This document shows, piece after piece, positions 48,431 through 58,066 of a stretch of 64,000 bases of DNA (positions are counted from its first letter, which is position 1; every line of letters starts with the position of its first letter). Position numbers and translations under genes: made by a program. Under the pieces are notes generated by a model. The model was not told the origin of the DNA. It did no database searches and was given only the letters and a program-made list of their open reading frames with translations. Source of the DNA: Thermoflexus hugenholtzii JAD2. Lineage in GTDB: Bacteria; Chloroflexota; Dehalococcoidia; UBA2979. Location: the NCBI GenBank assembly GCA_945903275.1, contig CAMDNW010000003.1, positions 1-64,000 of the forward strand, written 5' to 3'.

Positions 48431-50205
48431 CGCGCTGCGGCCCGCGGCGCATCAAGCACGCGCGCGACTGCTTCCTCGACACGCGCCCACACCTCGCGGT
48501 GCTGTGCCACGTTCCGCACCCGGTCAGTGCGTACTTCGAGCACGTTCAGTCCCTCGCGCTGCACGGCGGAAGCAATCGATGTCGCCCACCCGCGTGCGGC
48601 CTCGATCCGCTCGTATCGTCCGCCGTGCAGCGCCACCGCATGTGTGAAATCGAGGCCATGCGGTGTCCCAAACCACGTCTCAAACTCCTGCAGCGCATCC
48701 TGCGCCTGTGGCAGGAAGTGGAATATCCCGCCGCCGTCGTTATTCACCAACAGCACTGTCAGCGACAGCCCGTGCCGCCGCAGCGCCCACAGTCCGTTCA
48801 GGTCGTGGAAGAACGAAAGGTCGCCGATCAGCAGCACCACCGGCCCCTGCTTCGCCGCCGCCGCTCCCACCGCCGTCGACACCACGCCATCAATGCCCGA
48901 GGCGCCCCGCGTCCCTACGATGCGCACCTCACGTCCCACCGCCGGGTAGAACGACTCCATGTCGCGCACCGGCATCGAGTTCCCCACCACCAGCGTCGTG
49001 CCGTCCGGCAGCGCCTCCGCCAGTTCCATCGGCGCGCGGCCCTCGAACGGCTCGTCCATCGCATCCGCCGCCGCGAGCAGCGCCTCACGCGCCGCCGCGT
49101 TCGCCTCGCGCCACAACACGAGCCAGCCCGCCTCTGTGCGCACGCCCATCGAGGCGACCGCATCGCACAGCGTCACGCAGAACAGCCCGGGGTCGGCATG
49201 CACCATCGTCTGCGCCGTGCCCTCCGGATCGCGCCATCCGCCTGCGACATCGACGACGATCTCGCGCAACCCCTCGCGCGACGCGAGGAACCCCAGCGCG
49301 GGCCGCGAGGTCGCCGCGGCCCCGAACCGCAGCACTACATCTGCTGCTGCCGCCTGTGCAAACCGCGCGGTGCGGAACAGCGGGTCGTATGCATCGATCA
49401 CACCGTCCAGTACGTGCGTTCCCGCCCGCAGTCCCGACAGCGGCTCCGCCAGCACCGGCCACCCGAGCGCCGCCGCGAGCGATGCGATCTCGTGCGCGGG
49501 CAGTCCGTACGGCTCCGGCCCGCAGTAGATCACGCCGTGCTTCCCTGCGATCTCACGCGCCAGCCCTTCGGCCACCTCTCGCGCAAGCGCGGCCGGTGGC
49601 GGAACCATCGAGGCGACCTCGGGTGCAAGCGCAGGCAGCGGCGGTGTCGCGTCGGTCAGCGGTTCGCGGAACGGGAAGTTGATGTGTACCGGCGCCGGTG
49701 GCTGCTCGCACGCCAGCGCCAGCGCCCGTGCCGCCGTGGATCGCGCGAGGCGCAACAGCACGTCGGTGCCATCGGCGACTGGCATTTCGAACGCCTGCTT
49801 CACATGTGTGCCGTACACACGCGACTGGTCGATTGTCTGGTTCGCACCTACGTCACGCAGTTCCGGCGGCCGGTCCGCCGTGAGCACGATCAGCGGCACC
49901 CGCGACAGCGACGCCTCGAATACCGCCGGCGCAAAGTTCGCTGCCGCCGTGCCCGAGGTGCACACCAGCCCCACCGGCTCGCGCAACTGCCTCGCCAGCC
50001 CCAGCGCGAAGTACCCCGCCGACCTTTCATCGAGGTGCAGCCACGGCGTGATCCCTGGCTCGCGCACAATCGCCAGCGTCAGCGGCGTCGACCGTGATCC
50101 CGGTGCGATCGCAATGTGGCGCAGCCCGCTCGCGCGCAACTGTGCGATGAAGGTGCGGACGTACTGGTCGGCATGCGCTGTTGGCGATGCGTGCGACGGT
50201 GTCAT
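48427..50205 (-). CDS. menD: 2-succinyl-5-enolpyruvyl-6-hydroxy-3-cyclohexene-1-carboxylate synthase
   Basis: IAPGSRSTPLTLAI, LDERSAGYFALGLAR, VCTSGTAAANFAPAVFEA, VGNSMPVRDMESF, RGASGIDGVVSTA, GDLSFFHDLNGL. Confidence 0.97.
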   Translation of the reverse strand: MTPSHASPTAHADQYVRTFIAQLRASGLRHIAIAPGSRSTPLTLAIVREPGITPWLHLDERSAGYFALGLARQLREPVGLVCTSGTAAANFAPAVFEASLSRVPLIVLTADRPPELRDVGANQTIDQSRVYGTHVKQAFEMPVADGTDVLLRLARSTAARALALACEQPPAPVHINFPFREPLTDATPPLPALAPEVASMVPPPAALAREVAEGLAREIAGKHGVIYCGPEPYGLPAHEIASLAAALGWPVLAEPLSGLRAGTHVLDGVIDAYDPLFRTARFAQAAAADVVLRFGAAATSRPALGFLASREGLREIVVDVAGGWRDPEGTAQTMVHADPGLFCVTLCDAVASMGVRTEAGWLVLWREANAAAREALLAAADAMDEPFEGRAPMELAEALPDGTTLVVGNSMPVRDMESFYPAVGREVRIVGTRGASGIDGVVSTAVGAAAAKQGPVVLLIGDLSFFHDLNGLWALRRHGLSLTVLLVNNDGGGIFHFLPQAQDALQEFETWFGTPHGLDFTHAVALHGGRYERIEAARGWATSIASAVQREGLNVLEVRTDRVRNVAQHREVWARVEEAVARVLDAPRAAAR

Positions 50206-50208
50206 GGA

Positions 50209-51492
50209 CTACCCGGCAGCGCCGCCGGCGAGCGCACCCGTCAGCGGCATAAACTTCATTTCGATCTCGGCCAGTTCGTCAGCGGGTCGCGAGTCGCCCA
50301 TGATCCCCGCCCCCGCAAACAACCATGCCCGTGCGCCGCGCACCAGCGCCGACCGCAACCCGACCGCGAACTCGCCGTCGCCCGCCGCGTCCAGCCAGCC
50401 GACCGGCCCCGCGTACCAACCCCGGTCGAACGTCTCGTGCTGCGCGATCACTGCGTGGGCCTCCGCCCGTGGATACCCGCACACCGCCGGCGTCGGGTGC
50501 AGCCCCTGCACCAGCGCGAGGATGTCGATGCCCTCGATGGCCCGCGCGGTCACTTCCGTCGCCAAGTGTTGGATGTTCCGCAGCTTCAGCAGGACCGGCT
50601 GGTTCGGCGCACGCACCTGTTCCGTCAGCGGCGCAAGGCTCTCACGCAACGCGCGCACCACGGTCTCGTGCTCAATGCGGTCTTTCGCGCTGTTCAGCAG
50701 CGCCTGCCCCGCCCGCTCATCCTCCGCCGCGTCACCACCTCGTCGCGCCGACCCCGCGAGGCCAAGCGCGCGCACTAGGCCCTCGCGACTGCTCACCAGC
50801 AACTCCGGACTGGCGCCAAGGAATGTGCTGGCGCCCGCGCGAAAGGAGAACACGTGGCAGTCCGCATACTCCGCGCGCAGCCGTACCAACGCCGCGCCGA
50901 TCGCGATCGGCCCGTCCGCAATCAGTGCTCTTGATGCTGCCAGCACCGCTTTCTCATAGTGCCCCGCGCGCACCGCTGCCGCGACCGCAGCGACGCTCGT
51001 CAGCCACCGCGTGCGGTCAATGTCGTGCGCGATCGTGAGCGTCCGCTCCACGCAGTCGTTGCTTCCGCCACCGCCAAGCACGGCCTCCACCTCACCAGGA
51101 TCCACCCCCGGCGCGACCACCACGCCGCTCACTCCGCCGTCGCGCACGAACAGCAGTCGAGGCAGCACCAGCGCCCCTGCCGCAAATCCGTCCCACGCAC
51201 CCGAAGGCGGTCGCGCGCCATCGAAGGCGAACCCACCGATCAGCCTCGGCCGCAATTCCGGTGTATCAAAGTCCGCGGGAGCATCGAGTAGTCGTCGTAC
51301 CGCCTCGCGCACGCCGGACGGCCCCACACGCGGCGCGGCCTCGGCTCGCCCCGCCTCGCCGACACCGACCAGCGCAAATTCCCGCGCGGGTTGCTCGTAC
51401 GAGGCGACCACGTGGTTCGCGGCAGGATGCGCCAGCAGTGTGCACGGGTCAAAGTCGCCCGGCAGCCGGATGCTGCGGAATCCCCGGCTCAT
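50209..51492 (-). CDS. menF: Isochorismate synthase
   Basis: KAVLAASRAL, FLGASPELLVSSREG, GSARRGGDAAEDERAGQALLNSAKDRIEHETVV, LHPTPAVCGYPRAEA, RGWYAGPVGWLDAAGDGEFAVGLRSALV. Confidence 0.96.
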   Translation of the reverse strand: MSRGFRSIRLPGDFDPCTLLAHPAANHVVASYEQPAREFALVGVGEAGRAEAAPRVGPSGVREAVRRLLDAPADFDTPELRPRLIGGFAFDGARPPSGAWDGFAAGALVLPRLLFVRDGGVSGVVVAPGVDPGEVEAVLGGGGSNDCVERTLTIAHDIDRTRWLTSVAAVAAAVRAGHYEKAVLAASRALIADGPIAIGAALVRLRAEYADCHVFSFRAGASTFLGASPELLVSSREGLVRALGLAGSARRGGDAAEDERAGQALLNSAKDRIEHETVVRALRESLAPLTEQVRAPNQPVLLKLRNIQHLATEVTARAIEGIDILALVQGLHPTPAVCGYPRAEAHAVIAQHETFDRGWYAGPVGWLDAAGDGEFAVGLRSALVRGARAWLFAGAGIMGDSRPADELAEIEMKFMPLTGALAGGAAG

Positions 51493-51662
51493 GAAGGGTG
51501 CTGGAATCGGCGCACGCTCGATGGGAAGGCGGCGCGCCAGCTGGTGTGGCGAAGCATCTGGTGTCCCTGGATATGTGTGTACCCGTCTCTCGGGCCGCAT
51601 TCAGTATAGAAGCGGCCCCCGTTACACGCGCCCGTTGCGCCGCCCTCCGTTACCATGCCGCC

Positions 51663-51956
51663 ATGTTCGGCATCCCACCTCGCCTGCTCGTCACCGCCGC
51701 GATCCTGCTCGCGCCCGCCATCGCCATCTCCTATCTGGTGGCCGAAGGCGATATCCGCGTCGCCGCCTACGTCTTCCTCCCCTTCACCGCCATGTCGCTG
51801 CTCTCCTTCCTGCTCTCCCGCCGCATCGCCAGCCGCTGGGCCCCGCCCCCCGCCAAACCCCTAGGCCCCACCTACATCGAGCCATCCACCGACCGCCCCG
51901 AGCACGTCCAGCGCCGCCGCGAGCGCCGCCGCGAGCGCCGCCGTCCGCGCCGCTAG
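51663..51956 (+). CDS. Small membrane protein with Arg-rich C-terminus
   Basis: Two TM segments; tail RRRERRRERRRPRR; divergent from menF. Confidence 0.6.
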   Translation: MFGIPPRLLVTAAILLAPAIAISYLVAEGDIRVAAYVFLPFTAMSLLSFLLSRRIASRWAPPPAKPLGPTYIEPSTDRPEHVQRRRERRRERRRPRR

Positions 51957-51959
51957 CCC

Positions 51960-52943
51960 TTACCCCTCACACGCCCCCAGAATCGCCAGCGCCATTTCGG
52001 CGTACCGTAGCGCCACCACGCCCGGCTCATGCAGCCCGTTCGTCAGATACGCCGCCGCGATTCCCCGCTCCGGGTCGCACCATCCCACCGTCGACTGCTG
52101 CCCGAAGTGCCCGAACGCCCCCGGCATGTCCAGCGGCGGATACCCGCCCACCAGAAACCCGAGGCCATACGCCGCCGGGTACCCACTCGTCCGGTCGCGT
52201 AGCGTCGAGGCATGTACGCGCGTCGCCTCCCGCACCGTCTCATCACGCAGTACCCGCACTCCATCCAGCGACCCGCCCTGTTCGAGCATCGCGTAGAACC
52301 GTGCGAGTGCCTCAGCAGTGCCGAGCCCGTTACCCGCCGGGATCTGCGCCCGCAGCGTCGCCGCCGCATTGAAGCGCTCCACCATCTCGCTCGTTCGCCG
52401 CTCACTCCCCTCAGGGTCGTCGAACGTCACCTCCGACATCGCCTCCACTCGCACCACGCTACCGAGGTCGTCCGTCCCCAGTGACGCCTCCATCCTCAGC
52501 GGCCCGAACACCTCGTCGCGCATGAACTCGCGAGGCATCCGCCCGTCCGCCCGCCGCATCACCTCGCCCAGCACAAACCCGTACGTCACCGGGTGATAGC
52601 CAATCACCGTCCCCGGTGCCCAGTCTGCTTCGATGCCTGCCGTCACCGCCATCACCGCCGCCCAATCGCCGATGCGCGTCCAGTCGAACCCGCGCGGAAA
52701 CACCGGGAACCCACCTTGGTGCGTGAGCACATGCCGGGGCGTGCACGCCCCCTTGTCGCCGTGAGCAAACTCGGGCCACACCTCCGCCATCGGTGTATCG
52801 AGGTCGATCAGCCCCCGCTCCGCTAGCAGCAGCACGCACACCGCCGTCACCGGCTTCGTCGCCGAGAACCACAGCATCCGCGCATGCGCATCGCTCGCCG
52901 CGCCCAATCGCACGTCGCACTGCAACACGCCGTCGCGATACAC
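51960..52943 (-). CDS. Beta-lactamase-family serine hydrolase (class C-like); true start probably further upstream
   Basis: WFSATKPVTAVCVLLLAERG (SxxK), YHPVTYGFVLGEVMRR (Y-x-x-x type), open frame continues upstream to about 53038. Confidence 0.88.
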   Translation of the reverse strand: MYRDGVLQCDVRLGAASDAHARMLWFSATKPVTAVCVLLLAERGLIDLDTPMAEVWPEFAHGDKGACTPRHVLTHQGGFPVFPRGFDWTRIGDWAAVMAVTAGIEADWAPGTVIGYHPVTYGFVLGEVMRRADGRMPREFMRDEVFGPLRMEASLGTDDLGSVVRVEAMSEVTFDDPEGSERRTSEMVERFNAAATLRAQIPAGNGLGTAEALARFYAMLEQGGSLDGVRVLRDETVREATRVHASTLRDRTSGYPAAYGLGFLVGGYPPLDMPGAFGHFGQQSTVGWCDPERGIAAAYLTNGLHEPGVVALRYAEMALAILGACEG

Positions 52944-53043
52944 CGCGACCTGCGCACCCGTCTGCCATCCCTGCTCGATGTGTGCCCGCGCGACCGCTTC
53001 AATCGCGCGGATGCCTGCCGCTGTCAGTCGCCGAGGCAGCCCG

Positions 53044-53421
53044 CTACTCCGTCAGCAGCACGACGTGACTGGAATGGTGATGCGCCATTCGCCACTCGCC
53101 GTCCTCGCGCGCAAAGACGTTCGTCACCACGATCGCCGCCCCCGCCACAAACTCCCGCCCCACAGTGAATGCGAGATCACCCACCAGCGTCACTTGATCG
53201 GTGACCCCGACCACCCGAGGCTGCTCCGGGTTGAGCAGGATCGCTTCCCACGTCGTCATCACCTCGTCGCGCGTGGTAAGCAACGAACCCAGCGGATGCA
53301 CACACGCCACCGGCACGGCGCGCGCCCACAGCGCATCCATCGCTTCGATGTCTTTGCCCGCGAACGCCGCATAGAACATGCGGTTCGCGTCCAACACACG
53401 CTGTTCATCGCCCTCAGTCAT
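53044..53421 (-). CDS. SnoaL-like / NTF2-family protein
   Basis: VLDANRMFYAAFAGKDIEAMDALWARAVPVACVHPLG...WEAILLNPEQPRV...EWRMAHHHSSHV. Confidence 0.88.
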   Translation of the reverse strand: MTEGDEQRVLDANRMFYAAFAGKDIEAMDALWARAVPVACVHPLGSLLTTRDEVMTTWEAILLNPEQPRVVGVTDQVTLVGDLAFTVGREFVAGAAIVVTNVFAREDGEWRMAHHHSSHVVLLTE

Positions 53422-53428
53422 CGTCGCA

Positions 53429-53824
53429 CTACGGCCACAGCGCAATGATCGCGCCTATCACCGCAAACGCGAGCACGGTGTACCCGTTGTTGATCGCGAA
53501 CAGTCACAGTGAACGCCACCAACTTCGTGTGATCCGACACCATGAGACCCACACCGAGCAGCACCCCGACTCCGATACCCTCGATGATGTTGTTCGCACC
53601 CGACCACGCGATCACCACCGCAATCACCGCCGCCGTCGCCACCATGACCACCGCCTGCACCACCATCGCGATCGGCGTGCTGCTGCTCATCTGCTCTTGC
53701 GACAGGTTCACGAGGCGCGCCTACGTGTTCGAGAACAACACTGGCGAGTACCAGATCGCCCCACCACATACGCAATAAACGCTGCCACCATGACCGCGAC
53801 CCAGTTCAGATCGACAGAGTGCAT
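53429..53824 (-). pseudogene. DUF1761-like membrane protein, disrupted by two frame changes and one stop
   Basis: MHSVDLNWVAVMVAAFIAYVVG / AIWYSPVLFSNT*ARLVNLSQEQM...GLMVSDHTKLVAFTVT / FAINNGYTVLAFAVIGAIIALWP* across frames. Confidence 0.8.
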
Positions 53825-53851
53825 GTCACAGCCCTTTCGCGTGTTCCTGCG

Positions 53852-54841
53852 CTAGTCCGCGTCATGCCGTAGCACGATCTTCCCGAAGTTCGCGTTCGTC
53901 TCCATGTATCGGTGCGCATCAGATACCTCGGCCAGTGCGTACACCCGATCCACCACCGGCACGAGGCGCTCCGAGGCGAACAGCGGCACCCATCGCTTCG
54001 CGAACGCTTGCGTCAGTGCTGCTTTTTCTTCCAGCGGCCGGGATCGCAGCAGCGTCCCATGCACGCGCGCCCGCTTCCCCATCAGCGCACCCAATTCCAC
54101 TTCGACCTTCGACCCGCCCAGCGTGCCGACGATCACCATCCGCCCCCGCATCGCCAGTGCCGCAAGGTTCTGGTTCCAGTACGGCCCGCCGATGACATCT
54201 AGGATCACATCAACCCCGCGCCGCTCTGTCCGCGCGCGCACCACCTCCGCAAAGTCTTCGTCCTTGTAGTTGATTCCCACGTTCAGCCCGAGTTCGCCCG
54301 CCTGCGCCAGCTTCTCCGCCGAACCCGCCGTCCCAAACACCCGGCACCCCGCCGCCGAGGCCAACTGCACCGCCGCCGACCCCACGCCCGACCCCACCGC
54401 GTGTACGAGCGTGCTCTCTCCCGGCTGCAGCTCGCACTGTCCGAACATCGCGTCGAACGCGGTCAGGAACACCTCGGGAATACTCGCCGCCTGCTCGAAC
54501 GTCAGGTTTGCCGGGATCGCCATCAGCATCCGTTCATGTACCACGATCCGCGACCCGTACCCGCCGCCCGCCAGCAGAGCCATCACCCGATCGCCCGGCT
54601 TCACCGCCGTCACATTCGCGCCGGTCTCGATCACCTCGCCCGCCATTTCGAGGCCCGGCAGGTCGTCGCGCGTACCCGCAGGCCCCGGATACCTCCCCCG
54701 CCGCTGCAAGAGGTCTGCCCGGTTCAGCGCCGTCGCCCGCACCGCCACCAGCGCCTCCTCCGGCCCCGGCTGCGGGTCAGGCAATTCCTGAATCGCGAAC
54801 ACATCCGCGTCGCCCGGGGTCGTAATCACCGCTGCTCGCAT
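53852..54841 (-). CDS. Zinc-type alcohol dehydrogenase / quinone oxidoreductase (PIG3-like)
   Basis: MRAAVITTPGDADVFAIQELPDPQPG, LNRADLLQRRGRYP, LVHAVGSGVGSAAVQLA. Confidence 0.92.
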   Translation of the reverse strand: MRAAVITTPGDADVFAIQELPDPQPGPEEALVAVRATALNRADLLQRRGRYPGPAGTRDDLPGLEMAGEVIETGANVTAVKPGDRVMALLAGGGYGSRIVVHERMLMAIPANLTFEQAASIPEVFLTAFDAMFGQCELQPGESTLVHAVGSGVGSAAVQLASAAGCRVFGTAGSAEKLAQAGELGLNVGINYKDEDFAEVVRARTERRGVDVILDVIGGPYWNQNLAALAMRGRMVIVGTLGGSKVEVELGALMGKRARVHGTLLRSRPLEEKAALTQAFAKRWVPLFASERLVPVVDRVYALAEVSDAHRYMETNANFGKIVLRHDAD

Positions 54842-54948
54842 ATCCCCTCCTCTATCGCCCGCATGCTAGCACCCGCCCCGTCTCACACCCCACGCACCCG
54901 GGCCGCAACAGGCCACAGTGTTACCATCCTCAGGGCCATGACACAGCA

Positions 54949-57609
54949 ATGAAGGGACAGGCCATGCCCGACCTGCGAACTGAGCGTCGCGTCAATGCCG
55001 ATCGACTCGACGGCGCATGCGACCCAGCAATGCTCCCCTTCCGCACCACCGAGGAACTACACCCGCTCGAAGCGATCTTCGGCCAGGAACGCGCCGTCCG
55101 CGCAATCGAGTTCGCGCTCGGCATGGGTGCAAATGGCTACAATCTCTACGCTGCCGGCCACGATGGTCTTGGCAAGCACACCATCGTACAGGCATTCCTC
55201 CGTCGCCACGCCGCCCAGATCGACCCGCCTGCAGAGTGGGTCTACGTTCACAATTTCGAGGATACCGACCGCCCCATCGCTATCTCCCTCCCCACCGGCC
55301 AAGCCCACCCATTCGCCGCCGCGGTCGCAGAGGCCGTCCAGCAGGCCGCCGACGAACTGCGCCAGACCTTCGAATCCGACCCCTACGTCCTCCAGCGGCA
55401 AGAACTCCGGCGTTCACTGGAGACAGAACGCGCCGACCTGATCGGCTTGCTCCAGCAGCAGGCGCTCAGCCTCGGCTTCGCGCTACAAATGGGGCCACAG
55501 GGCATCGTCACTGCCCCTGTCGAAGATGGCCAGCCGATCACCGACGAGCAGTTCGCCGCCCTCACCGACGAGCGCCGCAAGGAGATCACCGCCAACGCTC
55601 AACGGCTAGACCGCGTGGTCCAGGAGTCTCTGCTGCGCATGCGCAGCCTCGAACGCGATCAGCAGCAGCAGGTACAAACCCTCGACAAGCAAGTCGCGGC
55701 CTTCGCCGTCGATCACCACTTCCAGTCCATCCTCGAGCGCTGGGGCGGCGACCGTGAGATTCAGCAGTTCATCGAGTCCGTACATGCAGATATGATTCAG
55801 GAGCACGCACGCTTCCGCGCCGCGCAGCAGCCAGGCGCCATGATGCCCGCCATGACCCCAGTCGCCTCGCAACAGGCTGACCTCATCCACCGGTACGAGG
55901 TCAACGTCCTTGTCGCCCGCAGCCTCACGCACGGCGGCCCCGTCGTAGTCGAGCGCAACCCCACCTACTACAACCTCATCGGCCGCATCGAGCACACCGG
56001 CGGCCTCGGCGGCATGAACACCGACCACACCATGGTGCGCGCTGGCTCACTGCTGCTCGCCAACGGCGGCTACATCGTCCTTAGCATGCGCGACCTTGTC
56101 GCCAACCCACAAGCATACGAGGCGCTCAAGCGGGCCCTCGCCCTCCGCGCCGTCGCCATCGAGAACCTGAATGAAATGCAGGGCGTCGTACCCACTCTCG
56201 GCCTTCGTCCCGAACCGATCCCTCTCGACGTCAAAGTCGCCATCGTCGGCGACGGAGCGCTCTACGCCTCCCTTCTCCGCTACGACCCCGACTTCCGCGA
56301 ACTCTTCCGCGTCAAAGCCGATTTCGAGATCGATTTCGAACGCACGCACGACAACATCCTCGGCCTGGCCTCTGTCGTGCGCGCGCAGTGCGAGCAGGCC
56401 AGCCTCCGCCACTTCACCAACGATGGGGTAGCCCGACTCGTCGAGCACTCATCGCGCATAGTAGAAGACCAGCGCCGCCTCTCCGCGAACATGGGCACCT
56501 TTGTAGACATCATTCGCCAGTCCGACTACTGGGCTGCCCAGGACGGGGCAACGGTCGTCGAGGCGAAACACGTCGGCCGCGCCCTGGCCGAACTCGAGTA
56601 CCGCTCCTCGCTCGTCCGCGACCGCATGCAGCAGATGATCGTTGACGGCTCCATGTTCATCACTACCACCGGGGCGGTCGTCGGCCAGGTCAACGGCCTC
56701 TCCGTCTACGACCTCGGCGACATCTCCTTCGGCCGTCCCTCGCGCATCACCTGCATCACCTCCGCCGGCCGCGGCACCATCGTCAATATCGAGCGCGAGA
56801 CGGAGATGGCTGGTCCTATCCACAACAAGGGCTTCATGATCCTGCGTGGCTTCCTCGCCGACCGCTTCGGCCAGAATCGTGCACTCGCCCTTAACGCCAG
56901 CATGACCTTCGAGCAACTCTACGGCGGCATTGAGGGCGACTCCGCCTCTTCCACCGAGATATATGCGTTGCTCTCCTCCCTCTCCAGCGTCCCCATCACG
57001 CAGTCCTTCGCCGTCACCGGATCCGTTAATCAGCTCGGCGAAGTGCAGCCCATCGGCGGCGCGACCGCCAAGATCGAAGGCTTCTACGATGTCTGCCACG
57101 CCCGTGGCCTGGACGGCACGCAGGGCGTGATGATCCCCCACACCAACGTCCCCAACGTCGTCCTCCGCCCCGAGGTCGCTCAGGCTATCCGCGACGGCAA
57201 GTTCCATGTCTGGTCTGTCGAGACCATCGAGCAGGGCATCGAAGTACTCACCGGCGTCCCCGCCGGCATCCGCGGCCCCGACGGCAAGTACCCCGCAGAC
57301 ACCATCTTCCGCCGCGTCGAAGACCGCCTCGACGAGTTCGAGCAGGCCCTCAAACTCCACGAGTCTTCCACCATTCCCACCGAGGCCGCCCATCCCGGCC
57401 AGCAGCCCGCCCCACCCCCCAACCTACCCGGCACCCCGCCCCCGCCCCCGCCCCCGCCCCCTATCCAGGTATGCTCAGCCGAGGCGCCCTGGGCCCGCCG
57501 ACCCGCGCCCCCTCATCACCCTCGACCTCGCCGGCGTCAGCTGCGATCCGCCCTTCGGCATCAACCTCGGCATCAGCGCGGACTTCCTCGACCCCGCCGC
57601 ACCACCTAG
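54949..57609 (+). CDS. Lon-related (S16) protease, YcbZ/LonB-like; last ~40 residues after the poly-Pro stretch doubtful
   Basis: LPFRTTEELHPLEAIFGQERAVRAIEFAL; GGIEGDSASSTEIYALLSSLSSVPITQSFAVTGSVNQLGEVQPIGGATAKIEGFYDVC (Ser-Lys dyad region). Confidence 0.92.
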   Translation: MKGQAMPDLRTERRVNADRLDGACDPAMLPFRTTEELHPLEAIFGQERAVRAIEFALGMGANGYNLYAAGHDGLGKHTIVQAFLRRHAAQIDPPAEWVYVHNFEDTDRPIAISLPTGQAHPFAAAVAEAVQQAADELRQTFESDPYVLQRQELRRSLETERADLIGLLQQQALSLGFALQMGPQGIVTAPVEDGQPITDEQFAALTDERRKEITANAQRLDRVVQESLLRMRSLERDQQQQVQTLDKQVAAFAVDHHFQSILERWGGDREIQQFIESVHADMIQEHARFRAAQQPGAMMPAMTPVASQQADLIHRYEVNVLVARSLTHGGPVVVERNPTYYNLIGRIEHTGGLGGMNTDHTMVRAGSLLLANGGYIVLSMRDLVANPQAYEALKRALALRAVAIENLNEMQGVVPTLGLRPEPIPLDVKVAIVGDGALYASLLRYDPDFRELFRVKADFEIDFERTHDNILGLASVVRAQCEQASLRHFTNDGVARLVEHSSRIVEDQRRLSANMGTFVDIIRQSDYWAAQDGATVVEAKHVGRALAELEYRSSLVRDRMQQMIVDGSMFITTTGAVVGQVNGLSVYDLGDISFGRPSRITCITSAGRGTIVNIERETEMAGPIHNKGFMILRGFLADRFGQNRALALNASMTFEQLYGGIEGDSASSTEIYALLSSLSSVPITQSFAVTGSVNQLGEVQPIGGATAKIEGFYDVCHARGLDGTQGVMIPHTNVPNVVLRPEVAQAIRDGKFHVWSVETIEQGIEVLTGVPAGIRGPDGKYPADTIFRRVEDRLDEFEQALKLHESSTIPTEAAHPGQQPAPPPNLPGTPPPPPPPPPIQVCSAEAPWARRPAPPHHPRPRRRQLRSALRHQPRHQRGLPRPRRTT

Positions 57610-58066
57610 GCCCGCGCGCGTCCCCCCGCGCTGGTTCTCCGCCCCCGCCGACGCCCTCCGCTTCAACCTCCGCCGCCCCATCCCCGGTGTCGCTCAGGCC
57701 CTCCGCGACCTCCACGAGGTTCGCACCATCTACCTGCTCACCGGCCGCCGCACCGTACCGCTCGCATGGCTCCGCCGCCACGGCATCGAGGCACACCTCG
57801 ACCGCGTCCTCATCAACGACACTGCACTCCGCAGCCCGCACTTCAAACTCGATGCCCTCGTCCGTCTCGGCGCGCAGGAACACGTCGACGACGACGGCCG
57901 CACCGCCCAACTGCTCGCCGAACGCCCACATGCGCGCATATACCTCTGCGACTGGCCCCGCAACCGCAACGCCCGTTACGCCGAGACCATCACCCGCGTC
58001 GCCAACCTCGCCGATGCCGTCCGCCTCATCCGCGAGCGCGAAGGCGCACCCGGCCCCCGCCTCTAG
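57471..58066 (+). pseudogene. Hypothetical HAD/phosphatase-like protein with apparent frameshift near start
   Basis: MLSRGALGPPTRAP (frame of 57471) joins LITLDLAGVSCDPPFGINLGIS... (adjacent frame) at a C5 run, 57508-57512. Confidence 0.6.

Noticed and set aside
48424-50097. 557-aa plus-strand His/Arg-rich ORF
   Set aside because: Antisense of menD; no domain motifs.
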